A stretch of 64,000 nt of DNA from Annona cherimola (lineage: Eukaryota > Streptophyta > Magnoliopsida > Magnoliales > Annonaceae): assembly GCA_030490835.1 (NCBI GenBank), contig CM059972.1:50139563-50203562 (forward strand). Direction: 5' to 3'. A model generated the notes under the pieces. The model made no database searches and was not told the origin of the DNA. It saw only the letters and a list, made by a program, of their open reading frames with translations. The position numbers and the translations under genes are program-made. Below, in pieces: positions 35,601 to 48,556 of this stretch. Positions within the stretch are counted from its first letter, which is position 1. The number at the start of each line of letters is the position of its first letter.

Positions 35601-36986
35601 TGTGAAACCCAACCTATGTAGGACTCAATTGTATGCATTGAACATATACATGTGATTTATATATGTTAAATGGAATTTTTGGATGTTCTTGTGATTTTGT
35701 GAAATATTGCAATTAGGGCCAAGGATTAGAGATAATGATTCAAGTAATCATTATAAGCCGATATGGGACAACGAGATTAAAATAGTTTGATGGTAATTGA
35801 AGCTTATCAATATATTACGAATGATTATCTTAAATTCCATGATTTAATTTATGAGAATTTAAAGGATAACTATCAAGTTAAGTGGAAAAATACTAGAAAA
35901 TTCATAACTCAACGCCTATAAGGCGGATTCAAGTGAAATTTGAAAGGCAAGTAGATAATGATGGACTTAATCTTATGGAATTATTAAATTATGAAAATGT
36001 TTGATGAAATTAGTGTGAAAATTAATTGTTTATACTCAAAATTCAACCGTTAACTTCAAACAACTATAACTTAAGCTAGAAAAATCGAATTGAGATGAAA
36101 TTTTAAACGGTTGAATAAAATCATGAGATTAACATTTTGGGAGGATTAGATTAAGCAAATTATGTTGAAAAAATGCCTGAATAAAAAAAGGTGTGTACAG
36201 TTGACTTTTACACCACAAAAGTACCATGCATTAAAGGCAAATAGTGCATGGATTAAATGCAATTTTAATGGCTCAAATATGTTTCAAATGTAGGTGAAAT
36301 GAAGGGTATTATATGCATTAATATGTGTGGAAATTCATTGGATATTTTTCTGGAATTAATTAGCTAAGGAAAGAGCTCAAGCTAGCATAGCAAAGGTATC
36401 ATCCATGGAACGTCCAAACCAACCCTAAACTTGTATTTTTATATTTTTTATGTGATATATTTATAAACTTATGTAGCTAGCATGCAAGGGTGTATAAATG
36501 AGCATTAATTCATGTGGAAAAATTCCTAAAAAATCGTTAATATCAGCAGCATATTAATGGATCAAATAGTGGACAACAAAGGTGTCATGCACATGGACGT
36601 CCAAGTGAGCTGCTGCTGGATTTTTTCTTGATTTTTTATGCTAAATTAATAGCTGAACAAGCTACTAATTAGGTACATAAATTAATGTTAAATTAAGGCT
36701 GCCAAAGTGTGGAAAAATTTGGCAAAAGAGGCAGCTATATGGACGTGTACAAGGGGACATCAAGTTGAGCTAGATTTAGAGCAGATTTTGCTACTTAAAA
36801 ATCTGTTTAAAATATAATTTTACTTGGCCACAAATTGGACAGCACATCAAGGGATAAAAGTGCATTAACTTACCCTTAAAATCATGCTCAAAGTGGGGTC
36901 TAATAGCTGGAAAATCCAGCTCTTATATATATGGGTGGACGGGCATGAGAGAGAGGTGTTAGAAAAAAAATTTCCAAGTAGCAAAC
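35601..36986 (+). repeat. G0 3' LTR, first part
   Basis: Begins TGTGAAACCCAACCTATGTAG and aligns with the minus-strand start of the G2 LTR (from 54079 leftward), so G0 and G2 belong to related families. It is cut at 36986 by A1, resumes at 42979 for 39 bp, and is cut again by Copia-2 at 43018. The rest lies right of the window. No gene is seen. Confidence 0.8.
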
Positions 36987-38390
36987 TAACGAGCTACGTA
37001 TATGTCTATTAAATTGCTCGCTATTTATACAAGTATACGTGCCGTGTCAAGTAATAAAGAGTGAGTAGAGTATCGTAACCACGAGGATTGTGTTAAACAG
37101 ATTAGCACCTTAAATCTCAATTGTCTAAGTGAATTGGTAAAAGGAATGAGATTTGATTTCGAAGAATTGAATTAAAGTAACTAAGCAAAGCAGTAAATGA
37201 CCAGAGTGGTGTGGATGTTGCTGAGATTGCCTTGAGATGATTAAGATAGGTGGGAATATGAATTCATTGAATCATAGCTATGTTATTTGGTTCCAATTAA
37301 GTTAGTTGTGCAAAAATTACTAATCTACGTTCATTCATATTCATATATGTCTTCCAACACATACAAACCTAACCAAGTTTTAGTTATGTGCTATGTTCCC
37401 ATGAATATAAGTAAAACAAGGTTGATAACCACATAACCTAATAGAGATTACATAGGGTTAATAGGTATATTCCTATCCATATTAACATCCAACACAACAA
37501 GCGCTAGAATACCTATGCCTTATATATGGATCTCATTCAAATCCCACTCTTCCAAGCATGAATCTGAATATTAGATCAATCCACAAGGTTACAAAGCTTG
37601 TAAACGCATTAAGTGTGATATATAAGGGTAATCTCAAGCAACATAAGTCACAACACAACTATATTATTAATTCTAGCATAAGAAAATCAAATAGCATAGG
37701 CTATGAGTTCAAATCCTACATATCTCCCACCAAAGGAAGGTTTAGCTCATAAACATGACTTTAACTCCCATTAAAATCAAGTTACAACTATCCCAAGCAA
37801 AGAGAATAACAAATAGGAAGAGATAGATGACAAGAAGAGATGAAACTTAAAGGATTTGCAATGAAAGCTTCGATCTCCACTTGATCTTCTCTCCCTCCTT
37901 GAAGCTTTGGTTTCTCTCCTTCTCTCCACAGCAGCCACACCCTCTCTACGTCTCTCCTCTTCTGGAATCTAGGTTTCTATTTAAACATAACAGCCTGCGC
38001 AGTAAAACCCGCGCGTACGGATGTGTATTGGCTGCTAAGCGCCAACTCTCTAGAGGCATTTTCCTGTGTGAGTGCTGGAACTTCTGGCTAGGCATGTAGG
38101 GTGGCGCCTAGGCGCCAGCCTACCTGCTTCTTCACTTGGCTCTGTTCATTCTTCGACTCGCTTGTGTGACTGTAATTCTCCGTCCTTCCTGTAAAAATGA
38201 ACGAAACTAAATAACTGAGCTAAAAATGCCTAATTTATGCTAAAAATGCCTGAAAACCACATAATGCTCCTAAAATGCAAAGCAAGTGAAAATTTAGCTA
38301 AATGGATGCAAATTAAACCTAATCTCTTGGACTAACACGCAAAAATAGTCTGAAATAGGCCATGATAACTTGTATTTTTACGAGTTATCA
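36987..38390 (-). repeat. A1 3' LTR (1,404 bp)
   Basis: On the minus strand it starts TGATAACTCG at 38390. It matches 41391-42978 but lacks about 180 bp of a GGCGCCTAGGCGCC-headed tandem repeat near 38030. It retains only two units, at 38030 and 38103. Confidence 0.85.
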
Positions 38391-38401
38391 CACCCCCAAA
38401 C
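38391..38401 (-). promoter_or_regulatory. Polypurine tract (A1) and two related tracts
   Basis: On the minus strand this reads GTTTGGGGGTG next to the 3' LTR start. Similar AAGTTTGGGGG tracts lie at 38797-38807 and 39413-39424 in the internal region. Confidence 0.65.
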
Positions 38402-40315
38402 TTATGTGTTGCTAGTCCTCGAGAAACACATGCAAACACAATGAATGAATGAATGAATTTGGACTCCGTCAACTCAACATGATTCCCATTATACTTCCAA
38501 CAATCCATCTTTCTATTCAACATGATCGAGAATAATCTAAACTTGAAAAATCATCCATTTCTCAAAAGAGGACATGCATATTCATTTATCATTCGCAAAC
38601 CAAGTCACATATAGATGATAGTAATCCTAGTACAAAGTGATAATTCAACATGCTAATCTTCCTCTTGATCAAAAGAAACTTGTTAGAAAATCAATACAAA
38701 ACAGGTGAACCAAGGTTTAAGCTGAACTAACCGATCAAAGATCATCATGGTAATCATTCACTAGATTCCATTTTGCCTGACTGCACATTCTTTCCTCCCC
38801 CAAACTTATTGCAAAACTCTCCTCACCATATTTCAGGATATCTGGAGATCTCTTTTTTTTTCATGGCTCCCCTCACCATATTTTAGGGTATCTGGGGAGA
38901 GTTTTCTTTTAAAAGCATTATTACTGTAATTTTCCTTTGCTTTTTTATGCGAACCTTGACATTTGTTGATGCCAAGTCCCGGTTACTCAACTTAGGTCAA
39001 TCACCCCCTTTTATTGTTCTGATAACTTGGTAGGGATACTGAACATGCAAGAAAATTTTTATGAAGTATTACCATTTCTGAGACCATTAATTCCCTTAAA
39101 GCACATGGTTCACATTTGTTTAACTCAGTTCTTATCATTTCAGTTGAAAAGATTAGCATGGAATTGAATTATAACAATGTACTATGAGTTTTAGTCCAAT
39201 TCATTCACATGTTACTTGCAAATTTCCTTAACACAGTCCTTACCCTGAATTTCCAATTTCTCATGAAATCAATTTCAAGTTAATTTTTTTCTCAACCTTG
39301 CACATATTTCATCAAAATGGATTGAAACAAGATAATTTTCACAGGAAAAATTTGACATGATATGCAATCTAAACAAAACATGAAAAACAAACCTACGACC
39401 GAGAATTATACACCCCCCAAACTTGAGAGATGCATTGTCCTCAATGCATGCAACTACATGAAACCTACATGATCATAGACTAAGAAATAAATACAAAAAG
39501 AATATAAAATGGAAAGGACAGGTACTCCCCTAGGCATCTGATGCGGAGGAGTCATCGTCGTCATCGCGCTCACTTTCTTCACCAGGCTGATGTGAAGATT
39601 GACCAAAATAGTCTCAAAACTCAAGAGGTGTCGATGGGAATGGTGGTAAAGCCCTCATATCAATCTGTCGGTCCTCCATGAGTCTTCGAAAGTGGGCCTC
39701 CATAACCCGATTGGACAGCTGTAGAAACCGGGCTTGGGCTGCCATTAGATTCTCCAAGTTGGTCAGCGTCACATTGGTTGAGAGCGGTTACGAGCGACGT
39801 CACAAATAGGAAGAAGGAAGAATAAGCACAATATTGAAAAGTGCACTGCAAGCTCAACTATCCAAGTCTTTACACCCCAAATTTAATTCAAACAAGCTCT
39901 TCTTGGGCAATCCAACTTGAGTTTCAAGCCATATTATCGATACCACAAGTGCAGTCCATAAACTCCTCCCCCACTACTCCTCCAACTCGAGTTTCAATCC
40001 ATATTATCTGATCCCTATTTGCTGCAACATGTTTTTCTGCAAAAACTTAGCTCGGGGGTGCCAAAAATTAAGGTCTCAGCCTCACTCGAACCGCATTGTC
40101 TTGTCTTGAATGATGAATATAAACTTGAAACTCCTTCATTCCATCATTTATCAACTTGAAAGTGGATTGAAAGTCCATATTTGAGGATGATAATCCTGTC
40201 TTTCCTTGCCTTGGGAGATGACTACTTTATTCTTGAAACAAAAGTCAAAAAGCGTAATGGGTTACCTCCCATTCAGCACTAAATTTATCGTCTTCAGCCC
40301 GACGTCCCATTATGA
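38402..40315 (-). other. A1 internal region, non-coding part
   Basis: About 1.9 kb without a recognisable gene. An inverted repeat, AAAACTCTCC near 38813 and GGGGAGAGTTTT near 38898, brackets a direct repeat of CTCACCATATTT. The rest is A/T-rich and has no pol similarity I can see. Confidence 0.6.
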
Positions 40316-41236
40316 TTAGCCAATTCCCGCTCTATCGAACGTCCTTCCATGCGTATTGTGAACTGGAAGTTCAGCTCTCTTCTTAGCCTCTTCAAATGGA
40401 TCAGTTAGCCTCCTTTCTTGAATGTCATAGAGACTATAGAAGAGGTTTTCAGGGTCTTGAACAAACGATGGCTTCAAGATGTTGCTTTCCAAGGCTTTGC
40501 ATTGATCGATTAAGTCTTGTTGCACTTGAATTTCAGGAAGACAAATTAGAGAAGTGTTGATATGATAATGTCCAACTTTTTCCAATATATTAACCTCTAT
40601 TTCTTCATCGATTTTCTCTTTTGCTTCCTGGCTTTTCATTGGCTCAGTCAATTGTTCTAGAATGAACTGAGGTTCAGGTTGCTTTATCACATCGATTGAT
40701 ATATCTTCATTAATGCTTTGAGTGACTTCGCAGCCTTGTTCCAACTCGTCTTCTTCTGCAATTTCTTCAATATGACTGGAAGACAGTTCTTGATGCCGAC
40801 ATTGAATTGTGGTAGCCAATTGCTCCACCTATTTCTGCATGTTCTCATTAAATTTCATTTGGCTCTTCACGAATTGCATGAACATGTCCTTCAAAGATAA
40901 CTTGCTTTCAGGTTGTGATGGCTCCTCAAACTCCTGTGTTAGACAATCGAAAGGCATCATATTCCTCGCTTACAAATCTCCATGGTAGCCCTGCGTATCA
41001 TTTGAATGCTCATTATAGCCCACGGACGCTGAATAATACACGCATTGGATTGACAGATGTCCTTCGCCTCCACATAAATTGCAGTAGCTTGAACAAGAAT
41101 TATCCATTCCCTGCATTTGATAATCAAAACCTGCGAATTGATCTGAGGGTGCCAGTGCGTCATTAAACCCATGGAAACGGTAAGTGCTTGGTGTTGAAAA
41201 TTTTGCATTTAGCCATTGGTAAGAATTTGAAGCCAT
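40316..41236 (-). pseudogene. A1 Gag-like ORF (broken)
   Basis: Read from 41236, the first segment carries a CCHC knuckle, CNLCGGEGHLSIQC, near residue 52. A second segment from about 40920 reads SLKDMFMQFVKSQMKFNENMQ, a stop, and then VEQLATTIQ. That layout resembles the end of Athila/Tat-type Gag, where a short amphipathic helix ends in an xQLA motif. From 40828 an open frame of 170 codons follows, rich in Glu and Gln, to 40316. At least one stop and a frame change separate the parts. Probably the only protein gene this element ever carried. Confidence 0.6.
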
Positions 41237-41363
41237 TGAAAATTACAAAACAAAGACTCCTGAAATAGTATTTTATCAAAAGAAAAGAAAGAAAAGAAAA
41301 ACTATGTATAATATATAAACATTCACATAAGACAACTGAAATTGTCAGGTACTAAGTTTAAAG

Positions 41364-41383
41364 CAATCCCCGGCAACGGCGCC
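41364..41383 (-). promoter_or_regulatory. Primer-binding site, tRNA-Asp (A1)
   Basis: The minus strand reads TGGCGCCGTTGCCGGGGATT, the complement of the 3' end of plant tRNA-Asp including CCA. It lies seven bases from the 5' LTR. Confidence 0.85.
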
Positions 41384-41390
41384 AAAAACT

Positions 41391-42978
41391 TGATGAGTTG
41401 CGTATATGTCTATTAAATTACTCGCTATTTACGCAAGTATACGTGCCGTGTCAAGTAATAAAGAGTGAGTAGAGTATCGTTCCCACGAGGATTGTGTTAA
41501 ACGGATTAGCACCTTAAATCTCAATTGTCTATGTTAATTGGTAAAAGGAATGAGATTTTCTTTCGAAGAATTAAATTAAAGTAACTAAGAAAAGCAGTAA
41601 ATGACCAGAGTGGTGTGGATGTTGCTGAGATTGCCTTGAGATGATTAGGATAGGTGGGAATATGAATTCATTATTTCATAGCTATGTTATTTGGTTCCAA
41701 TTAAGTTAGTTGTGCAGAGATTACTAATCTAGGTTCATTCATATTCATATATGTCTTCCAACACATACAAACCTAACCAAGTTTTAGTTATGTGCTATGT
41801 TCCCATGAATATAAGTAAAACAAGGTTGAAAACCACATAACCTAATAGAGATTACACAGGGTTAATAGGTATATTCCTATCCATATTAACATCCAACACA
41901 ACAAGCGCTAGAATACCTGTGCCTTATATATGGATCTCATTCAAATCCCGCTCTTACAAGCATGAATCTAAATATTAGATCAATCCACAAGGTTGCAAAG
42001 CTTGTAAACGCATTAAGCGTGATATATAAGGGTAATCTCAAGCAACATAAGTCACAACACAACTATATTATTAATTCTAGCATAAGAAAATCAAATAGCA
42101 TAGGCTATGAGTTCAAATCCTACATATCTCCCACCATAGGAAGGTTTAGCTCATAAACATGACTTTAACTCCCATTAAAATCAAGTTACAACTATCCCAA
42201 GCAAATAGAATAACAAATAGGAAGAGATAGATGAGAAGAAGAGATGAAACTCAATGGATTTGCAATGATAGCTTCGATCTCCACTTGATCTTCTCTCCCT
42301 CCTTGAAGCTTTGGTTTCTCTCCTTCTCACCACAACAGCCACACCCTCTCTATGTCTCCCCTCTTCTGGAACTCTAGGTTTCTATTTAAACATAATAGCC
42401 TGCGCAGTAAAATTCGCGCGTACGGATGCGTATTGGCGCCTAGGTGCCACTAGCCGGCGCCTAGGCGCCAACTCTCTAGAGTTGCGTAACTTAGAAACCT
42501 TTCTGGAAACCCTAAGACTTCATTGCCTTGGCGCCTAGGCGCCCCTGGATGGCTCCTAGGCGCCAACTCTCTGTAAGCTTTGTGACTTGAAAACTTCCCG
42601 GAATGCACTATATCCTAGTGAAGTGGCGCTTGGGCGCCAACTCTCTCGAGGCATTTTCCTGTGTGAGTGCTGGAACTTCTGGCTAAGCATGTAGGGTGGC
42701 GCCCGGGCGCCGGCCTACCTGCTTCTTCACTTGGCTCTGTTCATTCTTCGACTCACTCGCATGCCTGTAATTCTCCGTCCTTCCTGTAAAAATGAATGAA
42801 ACTAAATAACTGAGCTAAAAATGCCTAATTTATACTAAAAATGCATGAAAACCACATAATGCTCCTAAAATGCAAAGCAAGTGAAAATTTAGCGAAATGG
42901 ATCCAAACTAACTCTTGGACTAACACACAAAATTAGTCTGAAATAGGCCATGATAACTCGTATTTTTACAAGTTATCA
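41391..42978 (-). repeat. A1 5' LTR (1,588 bp) with GGCGCC repeat array
   Basis: Read on the minus strand it starts TGATAACT at 42978 and ends CTCATCA at 41391. It contains six GGCGCC-type palindromes at 42435, 42456, 42530, 42551, 42625 and 42698. Most head an 80-95 bp unit that continues CAACTCTCT. The other LTR has fewer units. Confidence 0.85.
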
Positions 42979-43017
42979 CAAAAACTCCCACAACTTAGCA
43001 GCCTTGCATGCCCAAGG
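42979..43017 (+). repeat. G0 3' LTR, short second part
   Basis: Thirty-nine bases between A1 and Copia-2. Together with the end of 35601-36986 they align loosely with the G2 LTR around 52890, so they continue the G0 LTR. CAAGG at 43013-43017 is the candidate target site of Copia-2. Confidence 0.6.
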
Positions 43018-44492
43018 TGTTGGAAATATGCGTTGAAATCAATGGCAAAATAAACCAAGTCTATGTTTTGATGATTAACAAATCAATTTGAGTAAATTTT
43101 GGCTACTAATGTGTTTTGTGCAATGTTTAAGGATGTAAAAATGAAAAATATGAAGCATGAGAGGTCAAGTCAATTCCCAAGTCGACTCAGGCATCGACTT
43201 AGGCCAAGTCGATCCCCAAGTCGACTCCAGCATCGACTTCAAAGGCCGATTTTTGTCCAACGTTGAAATTAGGGAGCAAAACTGACGAAGCCACAAATGA
43301 AGTCGACTCCGCGTGCGACTTGGGTGAAGTTGCAGACCAAGTCGACTCCAGCATCGACTTCAATTGACCAGCACAGGTTTTGAAGACCAAAGTCGCAGAC
43401 CAAGTCGACTTGACATTCGACTTGAGTGAAGTTGAAGATCAAGTTGACCCAAACATTCAACTTGGATCAAATGAAGAACAAATCAAGTCTAAAACAATCT
43501 AAGTTACATAAATTCATCATTTTGGATCAAGAACACACATTTGGACATTTTCATCAACTCCAAGGTTCAAGTATTCAAGATTTCAAGTCAAGGAGCTAAA
43601 GGATTTCAAGCAAGAATAAATATACTAAGTTACAAGTAATATAAATCAAGGGAAGAACATTTAATTTGAAGAAATTTAAGTGACCAAAGTCATCTCCAAG
43701 AATTTCAAGTTCAACTAGCAAGCTAAGGAAGTGAAGTTGCACCCGAAGTCGACTCCACCTGCGACTTGGATCGCAACGGTCGAAAAATTTTCGAACGTTG
43801 GGCCATTAAATGCGCACCACCTACTTCCAAACGTTGGAATACCCTCGTGATTTATATAAGGCATTCAAGATAGACGTGGAGGGTAGCTGAAAACTTCATT
43901 GATTGAGCACAACTCCCATTCCTAAGAGCATTAAGTGATCAAGCCAACATCCAGAAGAAGAAATTCACATTCAAACTGTCAACAGCTGCTTGCTAAATCA
44001 TTCAGACTGCTTCACAAGTTCTTCTCCTCGCTAAATCTGCCTCTACACATTAGTAACGTGTAGAAACCTTCTTTAATTCTTTCTTGTTGTATTGAACTTG
44101 ATTTAGTTTCGGTAACTAAGATCAAGTATAAGCAAAGTAGTGTGTGACTGGAGTGGAACTCATCACCTACTTGTGTTGTGTATTATTTATGCCCCCTAAA
44201 ACTGAAATTTAGAAGAGAGCAGAGGCTCTAGTTGTATTTGTGAAATACATAGTGGAACCCAAGTCACAAGAGGTGTGAACTTGGAAGAGTGGAGTAGGGA
44301 ACTTTGCCCGAACCACTATGAAACCCTGTCCATTGATTTTTATTTATGCTTTTATTATCTTATTGCTTTCCATTTGTTTCATTAAAGGGAACTAAACTAA
44401 ATTGGGGTAAAGTTTCTGTTTAAAGCAAAAAAATTTAATTACCCAATTCACCCCTCCCCTCTTGGATAATTGTCATTAACTCAGAACCAACA
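43018..44492 (+). repeat. Copia-2 5' LTR (1,475 bp)
   Basis: Starts TGTTGG, ends CCAACA. Clearly related to the Copia-1 LTR but shorter and divergent. GTCGAC words cluster at 43150-43430 and near 43747. TATATAAG at 43853-43860 is the likely TATA box. Only one GCCCCCTA unit is present downstream, against two in Copia-1. Confidence 0.88.
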
Positions 44493-44494
44493 AG

Positions 44495-44509
44495 TGGTAT
44501 CAGAGCAGG
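44495..44509 (+). promoter_or_regulatory. Primer-binding site, Met tRNA (Copia-2)
   Basis: TGGTATCAGAGCAGG, two bases after the LTR, an exact plant Met primer site. Confidence 0.88.
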
Positions 44510-44542
44510 TCTTTGAGTTTTATCAAAGAGATCTTTTATATA

Positions 44543-46390
44543 ATAGCAAGCCAATTTACTTTAGTTCCCACATTTGCCGAAGTCCAATCTTTTACTAGGC
44601 CACCATTGTTTGATGGGAATAATTTTGGCTATTGGAAACTACGTATGAACTAACTCATCATGGCTACAGATATGGACTCTTGGATTGCGATCCAAGACAA
44701 TGTGACCTTGCCAATTGATGAAAGAGTTTCCAAATGCTAAGAGTAACGCTAAAGCCATGAATTCATTATTTTGTGCTCTTACTGCCTCTGAATATGATAG
44801 AGTATCTTCTTGTTTGATCGCCAAAGAAATATGGGATACATTAACATCTATCTATGAAGGAACCTCTCAGGTCCAAGGGACAAGAAGAAGCATTTTGATT
44901 GGAGAATTAGAAAGTTTCAAAATATTGGATACTGAGAACATTTCTGAAATGTTTGCTAGATTTTCAAAAATTACTAATGCTTGAAAGGTCTTGAAAAAGC
45001 TATCTCAGAATCTGAACAAGTCATAAAGATTCTAAGAGCCCTATCGGAATCATGGACTCCGAAGATTACTACAATAGAAGAAGCCAAGGACCTAAACACA
45101 TTGAAGCTAGAAGACATCATTAGCTCATTAATGTCACATGAGCTAATCAAGAAAAAAAATGAAGATCACCACAAAGGAAAGAGAGCAATTGCATTGAAAG
45201 TCACAAAGAACTCAGATGAGTCCACCTCCTCATCTCACAACGATAATGAAGACATTGCTCTGTTAACTCGTAGATTTCGAAAGTTTGTAAGGAAAGAAAA
45301 GAACTTCAAAGGTTTCAAAGAGAGACCTAGAAAAGAGAAAAAGAAAGAGGTTGCACAGTGCTATACATGCGGAGTTATGGGACATATGCAAGCTCAATGT
45401 CCTACACCAGAAGAAAAATCAAATGATCGTCAAGAAAAGAAGGAAAGATATGAAAGCCGAAAATTTCAAAAGCCTAAGGGAAGAGGAATGTACGTGAATG
45501 AAGAAACTTCATCAACAAGTAGCTCCTCAAATGATGATCTTGAAGTACCAAATCGCGCAAGAATATGCTGCATGGCGCGGATTGAGCAAGAAGAAACTTT
45601 GTTGTGTTTAAACACAACAGAAATTTTGGAAGAGCAAACCACCTCAACAAAATGTACAAGTAATGAAGAGGTAACTTCCAAACTTGGTTATTCTCAATCT
45701 ACTCATTCTTCCATTCAAGAATGTCTCAAATGTGCTGAATTAGAGGAATTACAACAAACGTATGATTCATTATATGAGAAAATCAAAAAACTAGGAAACA
45801 AATTATCATTAAAGAAACAACAATATAATTTCATTATTATTGTAAATGGAAAACTAGCAGAAAGAACAACAAAACTGAAAGAAGAAAATGAACTGCTATT
45901 GAAAGAAGTTGAGAAATTGAAAAAGGAGAATGAATCCTTAAATGAATCATTAACTAAGTTCTTTAATCCAGGAGAGAATGTGAAAATATTTCTAAACATG
46001 ACCTCTCAAAACAATAGAAGAGGTCTTGGATACTCCACATTTGAGTAAGGAGAAAGCAGCAAATCAAATTTGCCAACATTTGGGAAAAATCAAGCTAAAG
46101 TTGCACCTATTTACAAACCAAAAGGGAAACAAGTTGCTTGGACTAGAAGATGAACTTTTAAACCACAACATACTTGGAGACCTACTCCTAGATTACCAAT
46201 GGCCTGTAACTTTTGCAACAAGATGGATCAGAAAATTTATAAATGCAACTTTAAGAAACTGTATGACCATTGTGCAAAATTAGTTTGGGTTCCAAGAAAC
46301 ACAAGATTTGGGCTTTCAAGAATAGAACAACAGAGATTAAACCATTTTACTAACCCAAGTGGACCCATAAAATGGGTACCAAAGAGATAA
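44543..46390 (+). pseudogene. gag: Copia-2 Gag (broken)
   Basis: Aligns with Copia-1 Gag over its whole length. The start codon is ATA. A stop lies near 44650, a deletion near 44737 and a frameshift at about 44980. The longest intact stretch, 44981-46048, keeps the zinc knuckle CYTCGVMGHMQAQC and the coiled coil. A stop at 46046 follows, and the second knuckle (CNFCNKMDQKIYKC) has lost its His. It ends at TAA 46388-46390, the same site as in Copia-1. Confidence 0.88.
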
Positions 46391-48556
46391 ACTTTATTTG
46401 CTCATTTTTCAGGTATATTTCAAGGCAAAGGTAAACAACGTTTGGTTCATGGATAGTGGTTGCTCAAGGCATATGACTAGAGAAAGAAGTTTGTTTCATA
46501 AACTCAAGCCTTGCAATGATGGAACTGTTGCCTTTGAAAATAATGAGAAAGGTAAAATCAAAGGTAAATAAAACATTTACAGTATTTCAAATGCATGTAT
46601 AGAGGATGTATTATTTGTTGAAGGACTCAAGCACAATCTAATGAGTATTAGCCAGTTATGTGACAAAGGGTACAAGATTGTGTTTGAATCATCTATATGC
46701 AATGTATTTGATGGAGAACATATCATGTTTAGTGGAAAAAGACATGGAAATATATATTGGGTTTCACTTGACGAACTAGATGGTCAATGTCTAATGGCCA
46801 TTGACAATGACCCATGAGTTTGGCATAAGAGGCTTGGGCATATAAACATGTCAAACATCAAAACCTTATGGAAAAAGAGTTAGGTAGAAGGATTGTAAAA
46901 ATTGAAATATGACAAAGATAAAATTTGTAAGGTATGTCAACTGTCAAAACAACCTAAAATGCCTTTTTCCTCCAAAAAGGAGATTTCTACCACCAGGCCA
47001 CTTGAACTGCTAGACATGGATCTATATGGGTCATCCGACATTTTAACCATTGGTGGAAAGAAGTACGTATTCGTAATAGTTGATGATTTTTCAAGATTCA
47101 CATGAGTAATTCTCTTAGCTAGTAAAGATGAAGCCTTCTCTATGTTTGCAACTTTTGTAAACTTGGTGCAAAATGAAAAACAAAGTACTATTATGACCAT
47201 TAGAAGTGATCATGGTGGTGAATTTGAAAATAAACGATTCATAGAATTATGTAATGAAAAAGGAATTTACCACACATTTTCTGCACCAAGAACTCCACAA
47301 GAAAATGGAGTAGTTGAAAGGAAAAATAGGACCATACAAGAGATGACTAGAACTATGCCAAATGAAAGTAAATTATCCAAGAGATTTTGGGGCGAAACTG
47401 TAAGTACAACATGTCATATCCTAAATCGTGTAACCATTAGAGCAATCTTGAAAAAGACCCCAAATGAGCTATGGAAAGGTAGAAAACCAAATATTTCATA
47501 TTTTCATGCTTTTGGTTGCACATGTTATGTTTTGAACAATGGTAAAATCAACTTGAGAAAACTGGATGCTAAGAGTGATGAGGCAATATTCCTTGGTTAC
47601 TTATCAAATAGCAAAGCATATAGAGTCTTCGATAAAAGAAACCAAGTTGTAGAGGAGTCAATACATGTTGTTTTTGATGAATTTAACCAAACTTCGAGAA
47701 AGGAGGATGAATTAAGTGATGCAGATGATACATCAAAGAATTCAAAAGCGGAACAAAAAGAGCAACAAGGAGAAACTGAGTCCAAGCCAGAAAATTCCAC
47801 GGAGGGAAGGGTAAGTGAAGGTAATGATTCCTATAAACCTCCAACTGATTTAAAATTCAAAAATGTCCATCCAATTGAGTAAGTCAGAGGGAATATCTAT
47901 GAAGGTGTAAAGACTAGAAAGTCAAAACAAAATATTTGTGGACAATATACTTTTGTGTCAAAAATTGAACCAACAACTATTGATCAAGCTCTTGATGATG
48001 AAAATTGGATCATAGCAATGCAAGAGGAGCTAAATCGATTTGAAAGAAACTAAGTTCGACATCTTGTTCCAAGACAAAAAGACTGTACTGTCATTGGCAC
48101 AAAATGGGTCTTTAGGAACAAATTAGATGAAAGTGGACTTGTAGTGAGAAACAAAGCTAGGCTTTTAGGAAAAGGATACTCACAAGAAGAAGGAATAGAC
48201 TTTGAGGAATCCTATGCTCCGGTTGCAAGATTAGAGGTTATTCGTATTCTACTAGCTTTTGCATTTCATATGAACTTTAAGTTGTTTCAAATGAATGTTA
48301 AAAGTGCATTTTTGAATGGGTATATAAATGAAGAGGTGTATGTTGAACAACCACCTGGATTTGAGGAGAAAGATCAATCTAAATTTGTATAAAAATTAAC
48401 CAAAGCATTATATGGATTAAAACAAGCTCCAAGGGCTTGGTATGAAAGATTGAGCAAATTTTTGATAGATCATGACTTCCAAAAAGGAAAGGTAGACACC
48501 ACTATGTTTTTCAAGTATAAAGAAAATGATATCTTAATTATTCAAATTTATGTAGA
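46391..48556 (+). pseudogene. pol: Copia-2 Pol: protease, integrase, part of RT (broken, truncated)
   Basis: Protease motif [11 protein letters not shown] near 46446, integrase zinc module near 46810-46960, catalytic Asp in LDMDLYGS and SDHGGEF and Glu in VVERKNRT (about 47020-47320). RT runs from about 48095 to LIIQIYVD at 48556, where G2 is inserted exactly after the third residue of the YVDD box. Stops occur near 46568, 46816, 46880, 47103, 47880, 48050 and 48390. The protease frame is again +1 relative to gag. Confidence 0.88.

Larger units (their letters stand above)
36987..42978 (-). mobile_element. A1: gag-only LTR element with tRNA-Asp primer site
   Basis: Two LTRs of 1.4 and 1.6 kb flank a 3.0-kb internal region, read on the minus strand. 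The primer site is complementary to tRNA-Asp, as in Athila-type and some non-autonomous gypsy elements. Only a decayed gag is present. Flanks CAAAC (36982-36986) and CAAAA (42979-42983) are a near-perfect target duplication. It sits inside the G0 3' LTR. Confidence 0.82.
1718..43017 (+). mobile_element. G0: old Ty3/gypsy chromovirus, host of the nested insertions
   Basis: The order leader, gag, protease, RT, RNase H, integrase, chromodomain-like tail, polypurine tract, LTR start is that of a Ty3/gypsy chromovirus of the Tekay/Del type. The parts are 1718-2041, 12882-16749, 34162-36986 and 42979-43017. The gaps are exactly filled by Copia-1, E1 and A1, each flanked by 5-bp duplications or a near duplication. 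The 5' LTR and primer site are not in the window. The coding frame carries several stops and at least two frameshifts, so G0 is dead. Assigning 1718-2041 and 12882-13393 to G0 is inference from position and continuity. Confidence 0.8.
43018..48556 (+). mobile_element. Copia-2: degraded Sirevirus-like element, cut by G2
   Basis: A relative of Copia-1 with 5' LTR, Met primer site, gag and the first two thirds of pol, all with stops. It is interrupted at 48556 within RT by G2. The remainder, including any ORF3 and the 3' LTR, must lie right of the window. Confidence 0.9.

Noticed and set aside
41364..41383. tRNA-Asp gene fragment
   Set aside because: Only the 3' end of tRNA-Asp is matched and it sits beside an LTR, so it is a primer-binding site.
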